Positions 49,249 to 59,775 of a stretch of DNA of 64,000 bases are shown here, piece after piece (the stretch's first letter is position 1; each line of letters begins with the position of its first letter). Both the position numbers and the translations under genes were made by a program. Origin of the DNA: Apricaphanius iberus (taxonomy: Eukaryota > Chordata > Actinopteri > Cyprinodontiformes > Aphaniidae); NCBI GenBank assembly GCA_028564705.1, contig JAPXFQ010001507.1, positions 1-64,000 of the forward strand, written 5' to 3'. Under the pieces are notes generated by a model. That model did no database searches and was not told the origin of the DNA. It saw only the letters and a program-made list of their open reading frames with translations.

Positions 49249-51731
49249 GTATGGAAACACTCAAAGTGTTTTAGAGGATTAAATATAGGAAAATATAGTA
49301 TTGTGTTTTGTGATTCGAGGAATTGTCTTAATATGCGTGATAAATGTTTAATATATGACACATATTTTTGATTTCTCTAAAGATAATCACTGTTTAGTCA
49401 TGATGACGCAGATTTTTAATTTTTCACATTTCAAATAGTTTTTCTAAACAAAAAAGACTTCTGTTCTTTCAGACAGATTTGTTTTTCTGCTGCATTATGA
49501 CGGGCGGGATTTCCTTGTGTTTTTATGAGCTTGGGAGACTTCCAAGTGATTAAAGGCAGACTCTGCAGTGCACTCTCTTTCCCTTCTCTCTTGCTGAGTC
49601 AGAGGCATGGATCGATGCCTTCATTGGTTCTGCCATTGCATCACTCTGCTCAGAGTCTGGAGGAGGGTGGGGGTATTGGGCGTTGGAGACTACCCTTGAA
49701 ACAGATGCTCAGCATCTTTAGAATGCTGAATTGCGTCAGAATATATTAAAACAAAACCCTCAGTCGAGGAAAAAGTAGGAGTTTTACTGTAGTAGAAGTT
49801 CAGACAGAAAATGTAAAAAAGTTCCAGGTAGACAGCAGCTTGTCCTAAAGAGAATAGCTATGTCATGCTTAACATGTTGTTTTTTCTGTTTTTTGTCTTG
49901 TTTTTTTGTTTTTTTAGGAGACAATCCACCAGCTGGATAATGAATTGAAGAGCACTAAGTGGGAGATGGCTCGTCATCTCCGTGAGTACCAGGACCTGCT
50001 GAATGTCAAAATGGCTCTGGACATTGAAATTGCTGCATACAGGTATAGTATTCAAACAATCATTCTGATTATTTTACTGGATACAAAACCAGATTTTAAA
50101 TGTACAATGAATGCCCACTGTTTCCAACCAGGAAACTTCTCGAGGGAGAGGAGACCCACTTTAGCACTTTTCCATATCGCCAGGCTGTCACTTCCGGCAA
50201 AATCTCCAAACCCAAATCCGAGGCTTCAAAGCTGAAAGTGCAGCACAAATTTGTGGAGGAGATCATTGAGGAGACGCGAGTGGAGGATGACAAGGTAGAC
50301 ATTGATGAGGCTCTGGCAGAGATAGCAGAGGAGCTCTCTGCTGCACCAGGAGAAGGAGGAGAGGAGGAAGAAGGGGAAGAGCAGGGTGGAGAGGAAGAAG
50401 AAGATGCTGGGGAGGAGGCAGCAGATGAAGAGGAAATTGTAGCAGCCACTGAAGCTAAAGTTAGGGCTAGTGCCCCTTCTAAGGATGAGGATGAGGAGGG
50501 AGAAGGTGATGATAAGGGGGGAGAAGATGAGGGAGAAAAGGAAGATGAAGATGGGGAGGGAGAAGATGAAGAAGAAAAGGGTGATGAGAAAAAGGAAGGG
50601 GATGAAGACGGTGGAGAAGGAGGAGAGGAGGAAGTTGAGGAAACAGTACTGTGTTCCAAAGTCCCAGAGTCTAAAGCCTCTCCTGGCAAAGAAAAGGACG
50701 GGGAAAAAGAGGATAGTGCAGGAGAGGAGGCGGAGGCTGGTGCTGAAGAGGAGGGTGCTGAAAAAGAAGAAGAGACTGGAGATGACAAACCGTCAAAAAG
50801 TGGAGATGAGAAGGAAGAAATGGAAGATGTTGAGAAAGGCAAAGAGGGAGATGAAAAGGATGTAAAAGAAGAGAAAGCAGATAACTCAGAGAAAGCTGTT
50901 CCAAAGTCAGAAGCTTCAGAAACTGAGGCCAGCAAGGAAGAGGCCCCAAAATCAGAGGGATCAAAGTCCCCTGAATCTGAATCTCCACTGGCAGGTTCCC
51001 CAAAGTCTGAATCCCCAAAGCCTAGCTCCCCCAAGCCTGAATCCCAGAAGCCAAGCTCCCCAAAGTCTGAATCCCCGAAGCCTAGTTCCCCCAAGCCTGA
51101 ATCCCCAAAACCAGGTTCTCCCAAGTCTGAAACACCCAAACCAGATTCTCCCAAGTCGGATAAACCCAAACCAGAATCTTCCAAACTAGAATCTCCCAAA
51201 GCAGAATCTCCCAAACGAGAGTCTCCTAAAGATGAATCCCCCAAACCAGAGTCTCCTAAAGCTGAATCCCCCAAACCAGAGTCCGCTAAAGCTGAATCCC
51301 CGAAGCCTAGCTCACCCAAATCTGAGTCCCCCAAGCCTGATACCACCAAATTTGAAGCTCCCAAAGAGGACAAATCAGGAAAGGGGAGTGACTCCACAGA
51401 AGACAAGAAGGTAGAAAAGAAAGACGTTGCCATGAATGGTGAGGTAGAAAAGAGCAGCCCAGAGGAGAAAGATAAGAAAGATGCGGATGTGATTGCTAAT
51501 GGTGTAGACGAGAGCCCTGTTAAGGAAGATGGCAGCCAGAAAGTGGTGATCACCAAGACAGTGGAGACAATTACCACTGGAGAGGATGGCTCCCAGCATG
51601 TCACAAAGTCTATCACCGTGACAGAAACAATGAAGGAGGTGGAAGAGGTGCTACAGGAGAAGCTGGTCTCCACCAAGAAGGCAGAGAAGCAGTCCACCCA
51701 GTCTGTCAAGCAAGTGACAGAGACCGAATGA
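48190..51731 (+). CDS. nefm: neurofilament medium polypeptide (NF-M), three coding exons
   Basis: Type IV intermediate-filament subunit that co-assembles with NF-L in axons and sets filament spacing and axon calibre. Exons 48190-49248, 49918-50042 and 50132-51731 give 927 codons plus stop; human NF-M has 916. Head, residues 1-95, is rich in S, R and Y ([17 protein letters not shown] block at 32-43). The rod starts [19 protein letters not shown] at 101-119 and ends [13 protein letters not shown] at 390-402. The tail follows: the family block [16 protein letters not shown] (from about 428), a Glu-rich stretch (about 465-568), an SPK repeat array (about 673-795) and the conserved NF-M end around [11 protein letters not shown]. 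Odd: Val-Val at 106-107 of the helix-start motif. The start at 48190 matches the family MSY start, though its -3 base is C. Whether this is nefma or nefmb is not decided. Confidence 0.97.
49249..49917 (+). other. nefm: nefm intron 1
   Basis: 669 bp with GT-AG ends and a long T-rich tract before the acceptor (TTTTTTAG|GAG). No repeat or RNA gene recognised. Confidence 0.9.
49918..50042 (+). CDS. nefm: nefm coding exon 2
   Basis: 125 bp encoding residues 354 to the first two bases of codon 395, including [20 protein letters not shown] and LDIEIAAY. nefl exon 2 has exactly the same length. Confidence 0.96.
50132..51731 (+). CDS. nefm: nefm coding exon 3 (whole tail)
   Basis: An 89-bp intron precedes it (50043-50131, acceptor CCAACCAG|G). 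It encodes RKLLEGEE and the entire tail, 1600 bp to the TGA at 51729-51731. The sense strand is strikingly purine-rich at 50340-50900. Confidence 0.96.
50964..51330 (+). repeat. nefm: coding SPK repeat array of the NF-M tail
   Basis: About 18 Ser-Pro-Lys triplets by my count, mostly in a hexapeptide register (SPKPES, SPKSES, SPKAES). These are proline-directed kinase sites equivalent in role to mammalian KSP repeats, whose phosphorylation extends the side arm. The near-identical DNA units suggest copy number can change. Confidence 0.88.
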
Positions 51732-52600
51732 GTAGACTGCTAGAATTTAGCCAAACTGGAAGGAGAGGAGGGGGCATCCATGACAGGGGTGTAAGCTAGA
51801 AGAGAGTACACAAGCAATCCACAAAGAACTAACGTGACAATGAAATCCATACAGCTAGAGTGATGTAATAACGAAACCACACTAAAAGCAAATTATAGAA
51901 AGACGCCAAAATAAAACACGACAAACTTCAAACCTGCATGTTGAGTGAAAGCTTTAAAAGAGCTTTGCCGCCGACGCAGCGAAGAGCAAGCGACTGAGAC
52001 ATATTATCCTCTTTTAGGTCCTTTCTGCTTTTATAAGGTGAGCTCAAGAGTAGGAAGAGGGGGTGGGGTATCTGCATGCTAGCTTAGAGGAGTGGAGTAT
52101 CTTTCTCTCTCATCAGTATGTTTGGTAGAAGCGCACTTTAAGGAGATCTTTTAACATTAAACTGTTGAGCAGATTTTTTAGTTAAAATAGTAGGGTTGGG
52201 TTTGGGCAGGTGGATGGTCCTCAGTGCAGACATGCACTCTACTGGAGAAGCCTTACTTGACTTGTAAAGGTGCCCTCTGAGCCAGAAACAGGAAAAAACA
52301 ATAAATATGTAACAGGTACACATAACCACACCAGTATACATACATCCAGTAACTGAAGCAATGACAGCTTAACAAATCTAAAAAAACTCCTAGCCTTAAA
52401 CATGCTTTTTATCACTGTCTATTATGTTTACCTGAGAGCAACTTAGACAACTGTAATTTTGCATCCATGTATGCATAAAATGAACTTGAATTTAATTACA
52501 GAAATAAATGAGGTGCTACTGTTTGCAGTCCCATAACTTTACTCATCTTGAACAATTTCCCAGCAGCCTTTGCTCAATAAAGATCATAAAACCAAGAATC
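51732..52600 (+). other. nefm: nefm 3' UTR region
   Basis: Three AATAAA signals lie downstream of the stop: 52300-52305, 52503-52508 and 52576-52581. The last or first is the likeliest end; the sequence alone does not choose. Confidence 0.6.
52576..52581 (+). terminator. candidate nefm polyadenylation signal (distal)
   Basis: AATAAA in CTCAATAAAGATC, followed by T-rich sequence within 40 bp. Confidence 0.55.
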
Positions 52601-53204
52601 TATAGTCTTTTGTCAATTTTTTTATCATTATACTGAGGTTTCCTATGCATCAATAAACTTAACCTACAAAGATTTTTGATATTTCGGTTTTAATAGCATT
52701 AAACAAATTATAACTTTAAATACAAGTAATGACTGTAAGTGAAGTTGTCTTAGTTATTCTTGGATTTATGTAACACAAATTCCGCTGCAAACATTAATTG
52801 TTAAAGAATAGTCCAATGAAAGATTAACTGATTTTATCACAGGAATGGTAGGGATCCACATATTAGTCAGCAAGAAGTGTGTAAGATGCTGCAGCTTAAA
52901 AAAAAAAACAAGTAAGGAAATTTTGTGCTACTTTTCTGATTAATAGTGCTGCAGGCCGTCCAAACTTAAGTTAATGCATACATTGCATTATCAATAATGC
53001 AGACTTTTTTAAGAGTGGCGATAAAAGTGGATGCTGTTTTATGAATTTCAACTAACTGGGGTCCCAGCAAGAATATTCTGGAGTGTTTTGTTTGGTATGT
53101 GGCGCAGATTTTTTCAGTGTCCTCAAGTTTCCTAGTACGTTGTAAAAATATGTATATTTGAGGATTTTTGTGTTTTGTGTAATGCTTATGCACCTAAAAC
53201 TTAA
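52601..53204. other. AT-rich intergenic stretch
   Basis: Nothing recognised. Confidence 0.4.
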
Positions 53205-53600
53205 TCAATCAATTAATAAATCAATCAATAAAACTTTATGAAGTGCTTATCATACAAAGATTGCATGCACAAAGTGCTTTACAGATTATAAAGGACCTTG
53301 CATACTGTAAAACAAATTCCCATCCCTCCTCCACAGATTTAAAAAACCCCTCCCGCCAACCCATGTGCAAACACTTAAGAGCAATAATTTAAAAGACTTC
53401 CAGTTGAGTGCTGATGAGCAAGGTAAGGTAAGGAAATACCATCAAAGGAGCCATTTACACAGGCAGCAGCACATCAACAGCCAAGGCATGGACACAGGAC
53501 GCCCAGAAGAGGCAAGGCTGAGACCTCTACCTCCACCAAAGCACTAACTGGAGAGCACCAAGGCAGCCACAGCCCACCACTGTGATAGCAACCAGTATCC
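53205..53600. repeat. dispersed fish repeat (AATCAATC...AAAGTGCTTTACAG type)
   Basis: It starts with AATCAATCAAT-type words, then AATAAAACTTTATGAAGTGC and ACAAAGTGCTTTACAG. A body with CCATCAAAGGAGCCA and GGAGAGCACCAAGGCAGCC follows. I recognise this as a common fish interspersed repeat of uncertain class. Confidence 0.55.
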
Positions 53601-53618
53601 CAAATCTATGGCGCTGTG

Positions 53619-53710
53619 TTAGGGCCAAAATTAAGAATACTTCTATACCTGCTGGCTTCAGAATCAATATAGCTCCTAGGGGAGGGAAGTAATCTTAATT
53701 TTGGCCCTAA
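53619..53710. mobile_element. 92-bp foldback element (MITE-like)
   Basis: TTAGGGCCAAAATTAAGA opens the left end. The right end, on the other strand, starts with the same 18 bases, and the match extends to 24 of 25 positions. Only about 42 bp separate the arms. No target duplication is clear, and I do not recognise the family. Confidence 0.75.
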
Positions 53711-53904
53711 TATTGTGTGATACGAAACTAAGAGCTGGTAGAATATAAGCATCTCAATTGGATTTCTTCATTGCTTAATTAACTGCTTAATGGAGAGACA
53801 ATATTTTAGATATTGTGACTGAAAACAAAATTCATGGCGTCCTTAATTACAGCAAGTAGTCCAGGTCCTGAAGTAGGAGAGAAGCCCCGTATTAACACAC
53901 TACC

Positions 53905-54145
53905 ATAATCATGTTTGACTGGAGGTATGACATTCCTTTTCTGCTATGGCTTTAGTTTCAGGTAAGATGCAACGGGATGCATTCCCACAGCAAAATGTTC
54001 CACTTTTATATTCTAAGTTCTATCCCCGGGATATGTTTGCGCAGTCTCTGTCTTATTGTTGATTCGTTAAAATTGACCTTAGTGAATGGAAGCCTGCAGT
54101 GCTTTATCAGACAAGTTGTTTTTAAGTGATTTCTTGGCATGGCTT
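53905..54145 (-). mobile_element. Tc1-like transposase fragment
   Basis: Antisense words ATCATGTTTGACTGGAGGTA, TTTGCGCAGTCTCTGTCTTA, AAATTGACCTTAGTGAATGG and TTTCTTGGCATGG follow the same family as 35985-37960, with internal deletions. Confidence 0.65.
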
Positions 54146-55001
54146 TTAAACCACATCTAATTTACATCATCTGATTTATCAAGTCTGATTATTCAAGGTG
54201 ATGAGTGTTTTTTATTTATTTATTTGTTTGCATAAAACCAGGCTGGTTTGGGAGCCTTTGTCGTTTAATGACTCATCTTTGTTAAGTTGCATTTTGTATC
54301 TACTTGGGTTGTCTTTCTCCTAAATACACAGACACACACACACACAGACAGAAAAATAGTCAATATATGGGCAATATTTTTTTAGAGCACAGAGTCATCT
54401 GCAAGTACAATATTATTGGTCGTAATCTTTTATAAACTAACCAACTCACTTAATGAGCCATTCCTTCAGCCTCTTTTGTTAAACCTGACAATAGCTCAAA
54501 GGTATAAACAGCGATTAAATGACCCTCTAATGTTTTGGGTTTTTTGATTAGAGATTTCTTAACATGGGGAAGTCTGCGTTTATTTAGGCTCCATGTTGAT
54601 AAGGGATTACTGCTAATAGCATTTTTTTTACCTCATTAAAAGGGAAAACATATATCTCTCATTTTGTGAAGTGTTTCACACATTTTACAAATAGAATACA
54701 ATTGTCTGTATTGTTATAAAAGAAAAAAAGTCCATGTGTACTCAAAGCTAATTTAACTGTGACAGCAGATTTTGAAGTTTATAAAACAGCATACTAACCC
54801 CTGGAAGAATTATCTTGGGAAACTGACTAGCTGTTAGCATATACATTTGGCATCTGTTGCTATTTGATTTTTCTTCAAAGATGACAAGATAGTAATCTAA
54901 TGCAAATAAAATATTGATTGCTCATATTTTCAACCAAATTCATGAAATCTGAACTTTCCCTTTAACTTCACTATTAATCAATAGTGACTACTGCTACTGT
55001 A
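54146..55001. other. AT-rich intergenic stretch with AC run
   Basis: An (AC)n run lies at 54326-54349. Nothing else recognised. Confidence 0.45.
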
Positions 55002-56339
55002 CAGTAGTGGCCAAAAGTTTTGAAAATTACATAAATATTAGAAATTGAAAAAGTTACTGCTTAAGTTTTTATAATAGTAATTTGCATATACTCCAGAATG
55101 TTATAAAATGTGATCAGATGAATTGCATAGTTCTTTGCCATGAAAATTCCACTGCATTTCATTGTTGTCATTAAAGGACCTGCTGAGATAATTTCAGTAA
55201 TCGTCTTGTTAACTCAGGTGAGAATGTTGATGAGCACAAGGCTGGAGATCATTCTGTCAGGCTGATTGGGTTAGAATGACAGACTCGACACCTTAAAAGG
55301 AGGGTGATGCTTGAAATCATTGTTATTCCATTGTTAACCATTGTGACCTGCAAAGAAACACGTGTAGCCATCATTGGGTTGCATAAAAATGGCTTCACAG
55401 GCAAGGATATTGTGGCTACTATGATTGCACCTTAATCAACAATGTATAGGATTATCAAGAACTTCAAGGAAAGAGGTTCAATTCTTGTTAAGAAGGCTTC
55501 AGGGCGTCCAAGAAAGTCCATAAAGCGCCAGGATCGTCTCCTAAAGAGGATTCAGCTGCGTGATCGGAGTGCCACCAGTACAGAGCTTGCTCAGGAATGG
55601 CAGTAGGCAGGTGTGAGTGCATCTGCATGCACAGTGAGGTGAAGAATTTTTTGGATGATGGCCTGGTATCAAGAAGGGCAGCAAAGAAGCCACTTCACTC
55701 CAAAACAAGCATCAGGGACAGATTGATCTTCTACAGAAAGTATGGTGAATGGACTGCTGAGGACTGGGGCAAAGTCATATTCTCCAATGATACCAAAACA
55801 CCCTCCAACAGCAACTTCTTCCATCAATCCAACAACAGTTTGGTGAAGAACAATGCATTTTCCAGCACAATTGAGCACCGTGCCATAAGGCAAAAGTGAT
55901 AACTAATTTGCTCGGGGAGCAAAACGTTGAAATTTCGGGTCCATGGCCTGGAAACTCCCCAAATCTTAATCCCATTGAGAATTTGAGGTCAATACTCAAA
56001 AGGTGGGTGGAAAAACAAAAAAACACTAATTCTGACACTCCGAGAAGGGATTATGAAGCAATGGGTTGCCCTCAGTCAGGATTTGGCCCAGAAGTTGATT
56101 GAGAGCATGCCCAGTCGAATTGCAGAGGTCCTGAAAAAGAAGGGCCAACACTGCAAATACTGACTCTTTGCATAAATGTCATGCAAATGTCGATAAAAGC
56201 CTTTGAAACGTATGAAGTGCTTGTAATTATATTTCAGTACATCACAGAAAAAACTGAAACAAAGATCTAAAAGCAGTTTAGCAGCAAACTTTGTGAAAAC
56301 TAATATTTGTGTCATTCTCAAAACGGTTGGCCACAACTG
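55002..56339 (+). mobile_element. Tc1-like transposon, both ends present, internally decayed
   Basis: The left end CAGTAGTGGCCAAAAGTTTT and the right end (other strand) CAGTTGTGGCCAACCGTTTT start matching terminal repeats of about 40 bp. TA lies on both sides (55000-55001 and 56340-56341). Length is 1338 bp against about 1.6 kb usual. The transposase lies on +: helix-turn-helix words near 55360-55600 (VAIIGLHKNGFTGKDI, SGRPRKSIKRQ), then catalytic pieces near 55740-56000 (NSPNLNPIEN). Stops, frameshifts and a central deletion disable it. It sits between the tails of nefm and nefl. Confidence 0.88.
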
Positions 56340-56730
56340 TATATTTGCGTCTTATATAGAGCGTAGGAGCATAAAGTGATGAAAAAAATAAGCTTTGCAG
56401 GATACACAAGTGATTACCAACGTAAGCAGTTATAGCAAAAAGGCTCTTGATTTTTTCATCAGCATTGTCAGGTTGATCTACTCATGGAAGTTTAAGGTTT
56501 AAGAGAGTCACCAATATAACATAGAACATGAGCATTTTTTTTTTGCTGCTACTATTGAAAATGTCTTTATGAATCTGTCATCTTATTTTAACAGGAAGGC
56601 TCACATTTCAAATACATTTTTTGATATAAATAGTAACTGATGAGCTAAAAGGCACTGACAGAAATGCAGTCAGCTGAATAATTTGTGTTGGAGGTCAAAC
56701 TTTAGACTAAGAGGCAAAATGACTCACACA
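56340..56730. other. AT-rich intergenic stretch
   Basis: Nothing recognised between the Tc1 end and the nefl 3' UTR. Confidence 0.4.
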
Positions 56731-56751
56731 GATGATTTCAATAATCATGTC

Positions 56752-56761
56752 TTTATTTATT
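56752..56761 (-). terminator. nefl polyadenylation signal
   Basis: Two overlapping AATAAA signals on the minus strand, about 235 bp after the nefl stop codon. Confidence 0.7.
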
Positions 56762-56994
56762 CACCCAAAACACATTCAAATAAGGATTCAGCATTTATAC
56801 ATCTTACAGACACAAAGAACATTGCAGTCACACCTTTATAGTTTATTCTTGATATTGGGAAGCAGTTTAGCTTGACTTGTTGCTGTAAATGGCTGTTGGA
56901 TTGAGCACCATGTTACCAAGCAGGATTGCCAGCGCTGATGTCTTATCTGAGTATTGAGCTGTGATTTGTGCGTCATGGCCAAAGTGTGCTGAAT

Positions 56995-57404
56995 TTACTT
57001 TTCATCTTTTGTGTCTTTTTCTTCAGCAGGCTCAGGCTGGGCTGTTTTTTCTTCAGCTTTCTCCTTTTTGGTATCGTCCTTGTCGTCTTTCTTTGGAGCA
57101 GCTTCTTTGGTGTCTTTAACATCAGCATTGTCGTCCTTCTTGGCATCAGCAGGATCTTCTTTCTCATCACCCTTTTTAGATTCTTTTTTCTCCTCTTTCT
57201 CTTCACCTTTTTTAGATTCTTCCTTCACATTTTTCTTTTTAATCTCCTTAGAGTCCCCCTTCTCCTCTTTCTCTGCATCTTTGGCCTTTTTGTCTTCATC
57301 AGTTTTTTCCTCCTCTTGTGCTTTGACCTCCACTTCCCCTCCTTTTTCTCCCTCAGTAACAGCAGCCTCCTCAGCCTCTTCCTTTTGTTCCTCTTCATCA
57401 CCAC
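56995..57404 (-). CDS. nefl: nefl coding exon 4
   Basis: 410 bp after an 88-bp intron (57492-57405). It opens TTTCAG|GTGGTGATG, joins in frame (GGDEEEQK) and runs as an E/K/D-rich tail to EKDTKDEK and TAA at 56997-56995. Unlike the tail start it is dominated by alternating acidic and lysine runs. Confidence 0.94.
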
Positions 57405-59650
57405 CTGAAATAAAATTGTTTTGCTTACCATTATTCTTAATGATTTCATTTTTTAACGGTTTACACAAATATTGAAAGTTAAAAGGACTAACCTCCTTCT
57501 TCCTCTTTAGTCTCTTCATCTTCCTCCTCCGCTGCCTCTTCTTCTTGCTTCATCTCCCCCTTCTCTTCCTCTCCACCCTCTTCTTCTTCTTTTTTCTCCT
57601 CCTCTTCTTCTTCTTCTTTCTGCTCCACCTCCTCTTCTTCCTTCACCTCCTCAGCCTCCTCCTCCTCTTCTTCTGCTGGGGGACTGGCCTCTGCTTGCTG
57701 GCCGTGGCTGGCAGAGATTATGCCATCAGTAGTGCTGGAGCTGAGCAGGCGGGATGTCACCAGGTAAGAAGTGCCGGAGCTTAGGCTAGAGAGCATGTGC
57801 CGGGGGAAGGAGGGTGCCCCCAAACTGTGGCTGTACAGGGAGGCCAAGCCACCTGCCACTCCGACATTGAACCGAGACTCCTCACCCTCCAGAAGCTTCC
57901 TGTTAAAGCCAAAAACAAACAAAAAAAAAGGGACAGGACAGACAAAGATGCCACAGTTTAATATACAATTAAGTCATTAAATAAATGTTCATATGTGTCA
58001 TAAATAAATAGCAAACAAATTCATCTAAGAAATTAATACATTTTTTGTCTACAGTCATTTAAATGTTTTAATAGTTTTTTTAATTTGAAGTAATCACTTT
58101 TTAACATTTTATGAAACTTTTGAAATTTTCAAACTAAATATATTTATTATTCAATGTATGAAAATCCACATTTTCAAAAGTATTACATATAACATTTATG
58201 TATTGAACTGGGGTATTTTTGCCCTTATTACACAACAATAGAAGTTGGAAATTTTATTTTTACATTTTAAAATTTGTTCTGTTAGAATAGAAAAAAATGG
58301 ATAAAAATGTATTAATTTGTTTCAGATCTGGTTTTCATGCATCACTTTAACCTAAATAAATAAGGGCTCTGAGGGTTTTTGCATCTGTATTTGCATCTCA
58401 CCTGTATGCTGCAATCTCAATATCCAGAGCCATTTTGACATTTAACAGGTTTTGGTACTCCTTAAGGTAATGTGCCATTTCCTGTTTGGTGCCCCTCAGC
58501 TCATTCTCCAACTCTGCAATTGTGTCCTAAATAGAAAGCAAGGTAAGTTACCTAAATATAGTAGGACCTGCATGAGCATAACACAGTGCTGCAGTGTACC
58601 TGTACTTACATGCATTGCTGTTATCTCTGCACTCTGTTTCTCCTCGATATCATGCAGTTGCTTCTCTAGGGATGCATTGAGGCCTCTGCATGCATCGATC
58701 TCCAGTAAGCGGGCCTGCAGCTGGCGCCGGTACTCTCCTGCTTCATCCTTTGAGCTTTTAACTGCACTGCTGTGCTGAGCCACGGTTTCCGTCAGCGAGC
58801 CCACCTTCCCCCTAAACCACTCCTCAGCTGCCTGCATGTTCCTTGCAGCCAGCCTCTCGTACTGGGACCGGATGTCTCTGAGAGCTCCGGACAGATCTGG
58901 AGCTGCAGCTTCAGATTCAACTGCTACCTGGACCCCAAGCTGGACCTGAGCCTGAAGTTCAGCCACCTCCCCCTCGTGGATCCTTTTGAGGAAGGCCAAT
59001 TCATCCAGTAGGGTTTCAACACTTTTCTCCAGCTCAGCCATTCCTAAGGCGGCCTCATCTGCCTCGCGACGGGCCTCCATCAACTTTCCCTCAGCTTCTT
59101 CCCGAGCCAACATCTCCTGCTCATATCGACCCTGCAGTGAATTCAGCGTTTGTTCCAGCCTCTCCCTGTGGTCAAGGACAGTCTGCTGCTCCACCCTTGC
59201 TTCATCCACAGCTGCCCTCAGAGTTCTGGCTTCTTGCTCGTACAGTCCCCTCAGACGGGATGGCTCAGCATGTTTTTGCCTCAGCAGCAGCAGCTCTGCC
59301 TCTAAAGCACGGTTCTGCTGCTCCAGCTCACGCACCCTCTCGATGAAGCCTGCAAAGCGGTCATTGAGCTCTTGCAGTTGGCTGCGTTCCTGTGTGCGTA
59401 CGGCTCGGAAGTCGGAGCTGATCTGGGCTGCCTGGCTGAGCTCCCGCTCCAGGGAAAAGGCTGGGGAGGAAGAGGAGAACAACACTCGGCTGGGAGAGGA
59501 GTACTGCCGACGGGAGGAAGCTTGTGGGGATGCTCGGGAAGAGTAGCCGGCATGGGTCCTCCCTCTCACCACCACCCGAGGGGAGGGTTCGACATACAGG
59601 TGTTTGTACAACGAGGAAGCATAGTAGGGGTCATATCCGATGCTACTCAT
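56995..59650 (-). CDS. nefl: neurofilament light polypeptide (NF-L), four coding exons
   Basis: Core type IV intermediate-filament subunit; in mammals NF-L is required to build neurofilaments with NF-M and NF-H. Exons, in order, 59650-58610, 58526-58402, 57899-57493 and 57404-56995 give 660 codons plus stop. The last intron lies within the tail, as in other NEFL genes and unlike nefm. Head, residues 1-90, opens [20 protein letters not shown], the NF-L pattern. The rod starts [19 protein letters not shown] at 95-113 and ends [16 protein letters not shown] at 381-396. The tail (397-660) is extremely rich in E and K and makes the protein longer than human NF-L (543). Start context has G at -3. 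Whether this is nefla or neflb is not decided. Confidence 0.97.
57493..57899 (-). CDS. nefl: nefl coding exon 3
   Basis: 407 bp: [20 protein letters not shown], then the tail A region with [18 protein letters not shown], then long glutamate runs. It ends with one base of a Gly codon at GGAG|GTTAGT. Confidence 0.95.
57900..58401 (-). other. nefl: nefl intron 2
   Basis: 502 bp, AT-rich, GT-AG. Nothing else recognised. Confidence 0.9.
58402..58526 (-). CDS. nefl: nefl coding exon 2
   Basis: 125 bp: [20 protein letters not shown], then [20 protein letters not shown] and Y, plus two bases of the next Arg codon. Acceptor TATTTAG|GAC, donor ACAG|GTGAG. Confidence 0.96.
58610..59650 (-). CDS. nefl: nefl coding exon 1
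   Basis: Residues 1-347. It ends ATGCAT|GTAAGT, so the last residue is His where mammalian NF-L has Gln (ISAMQ). The intron that follows (58609-58527) is only 83 bp. Confidence 0.95.
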
Positions 59651-59745
59651 GGCTGCGTATTGCAGGGACTTGCTGCTCTCTCTCTTCTCTTTGTGTCTGT
59701 GTGGGTGGGGTGGTGTACAGAGGGCTCAGGCTTAAGCCCCGACTG
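59651..59745 (-). other. nefl: predicted nefl 5' UTR
   Basis: Placed from the TATA box; the stretch carries no upstream ATG on the minus strand. Confidence 0.55.
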
Positions 59746-59767
59746 CTTGCTGCAGCAGCAGGCTGTG

Positions 59768-59775
59768 CTTTTATA
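59768..59775 (-). promoter_or_regulatory. nefl TATA box
   Basis: TATAAAAG on the minus strand, about 120 bp before the start codon; the start of transcription is expected near 59740. Confidence 0.8.

Noticed and set aside
48805..49260. 151-codon frame on minus
   Set aside because: Antisense of nefm exon 1.
50470..50865. 131-codon frame in another + frame within nefm exon 3
   Set aside because: Lys/Arg/Met-rich shift of the Glu-rich coding sequence; no support for overlapping coding.
50096..51709. 537-codon open frame on the minus strand, rich in Ser
   Set aside because: It is the antisense of nefm exon 3. The openness follows from the purine-rich sense codons and SPK repeats (their complement gives Ser, Leu, Gly, Phe); it also runs past the exon start into the intron.
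57011..57475. Ser/Phe-rich frames on + at 57.0-57.5 kb
   Set aside because: Antisense of the acidic nefl tail; they also cross its intron.
58986..59546. 186-codon open frame on + at the nefl locus
   Set aside because: Antisense of nefl exon 1; no domain, composition explained by the coding strand.
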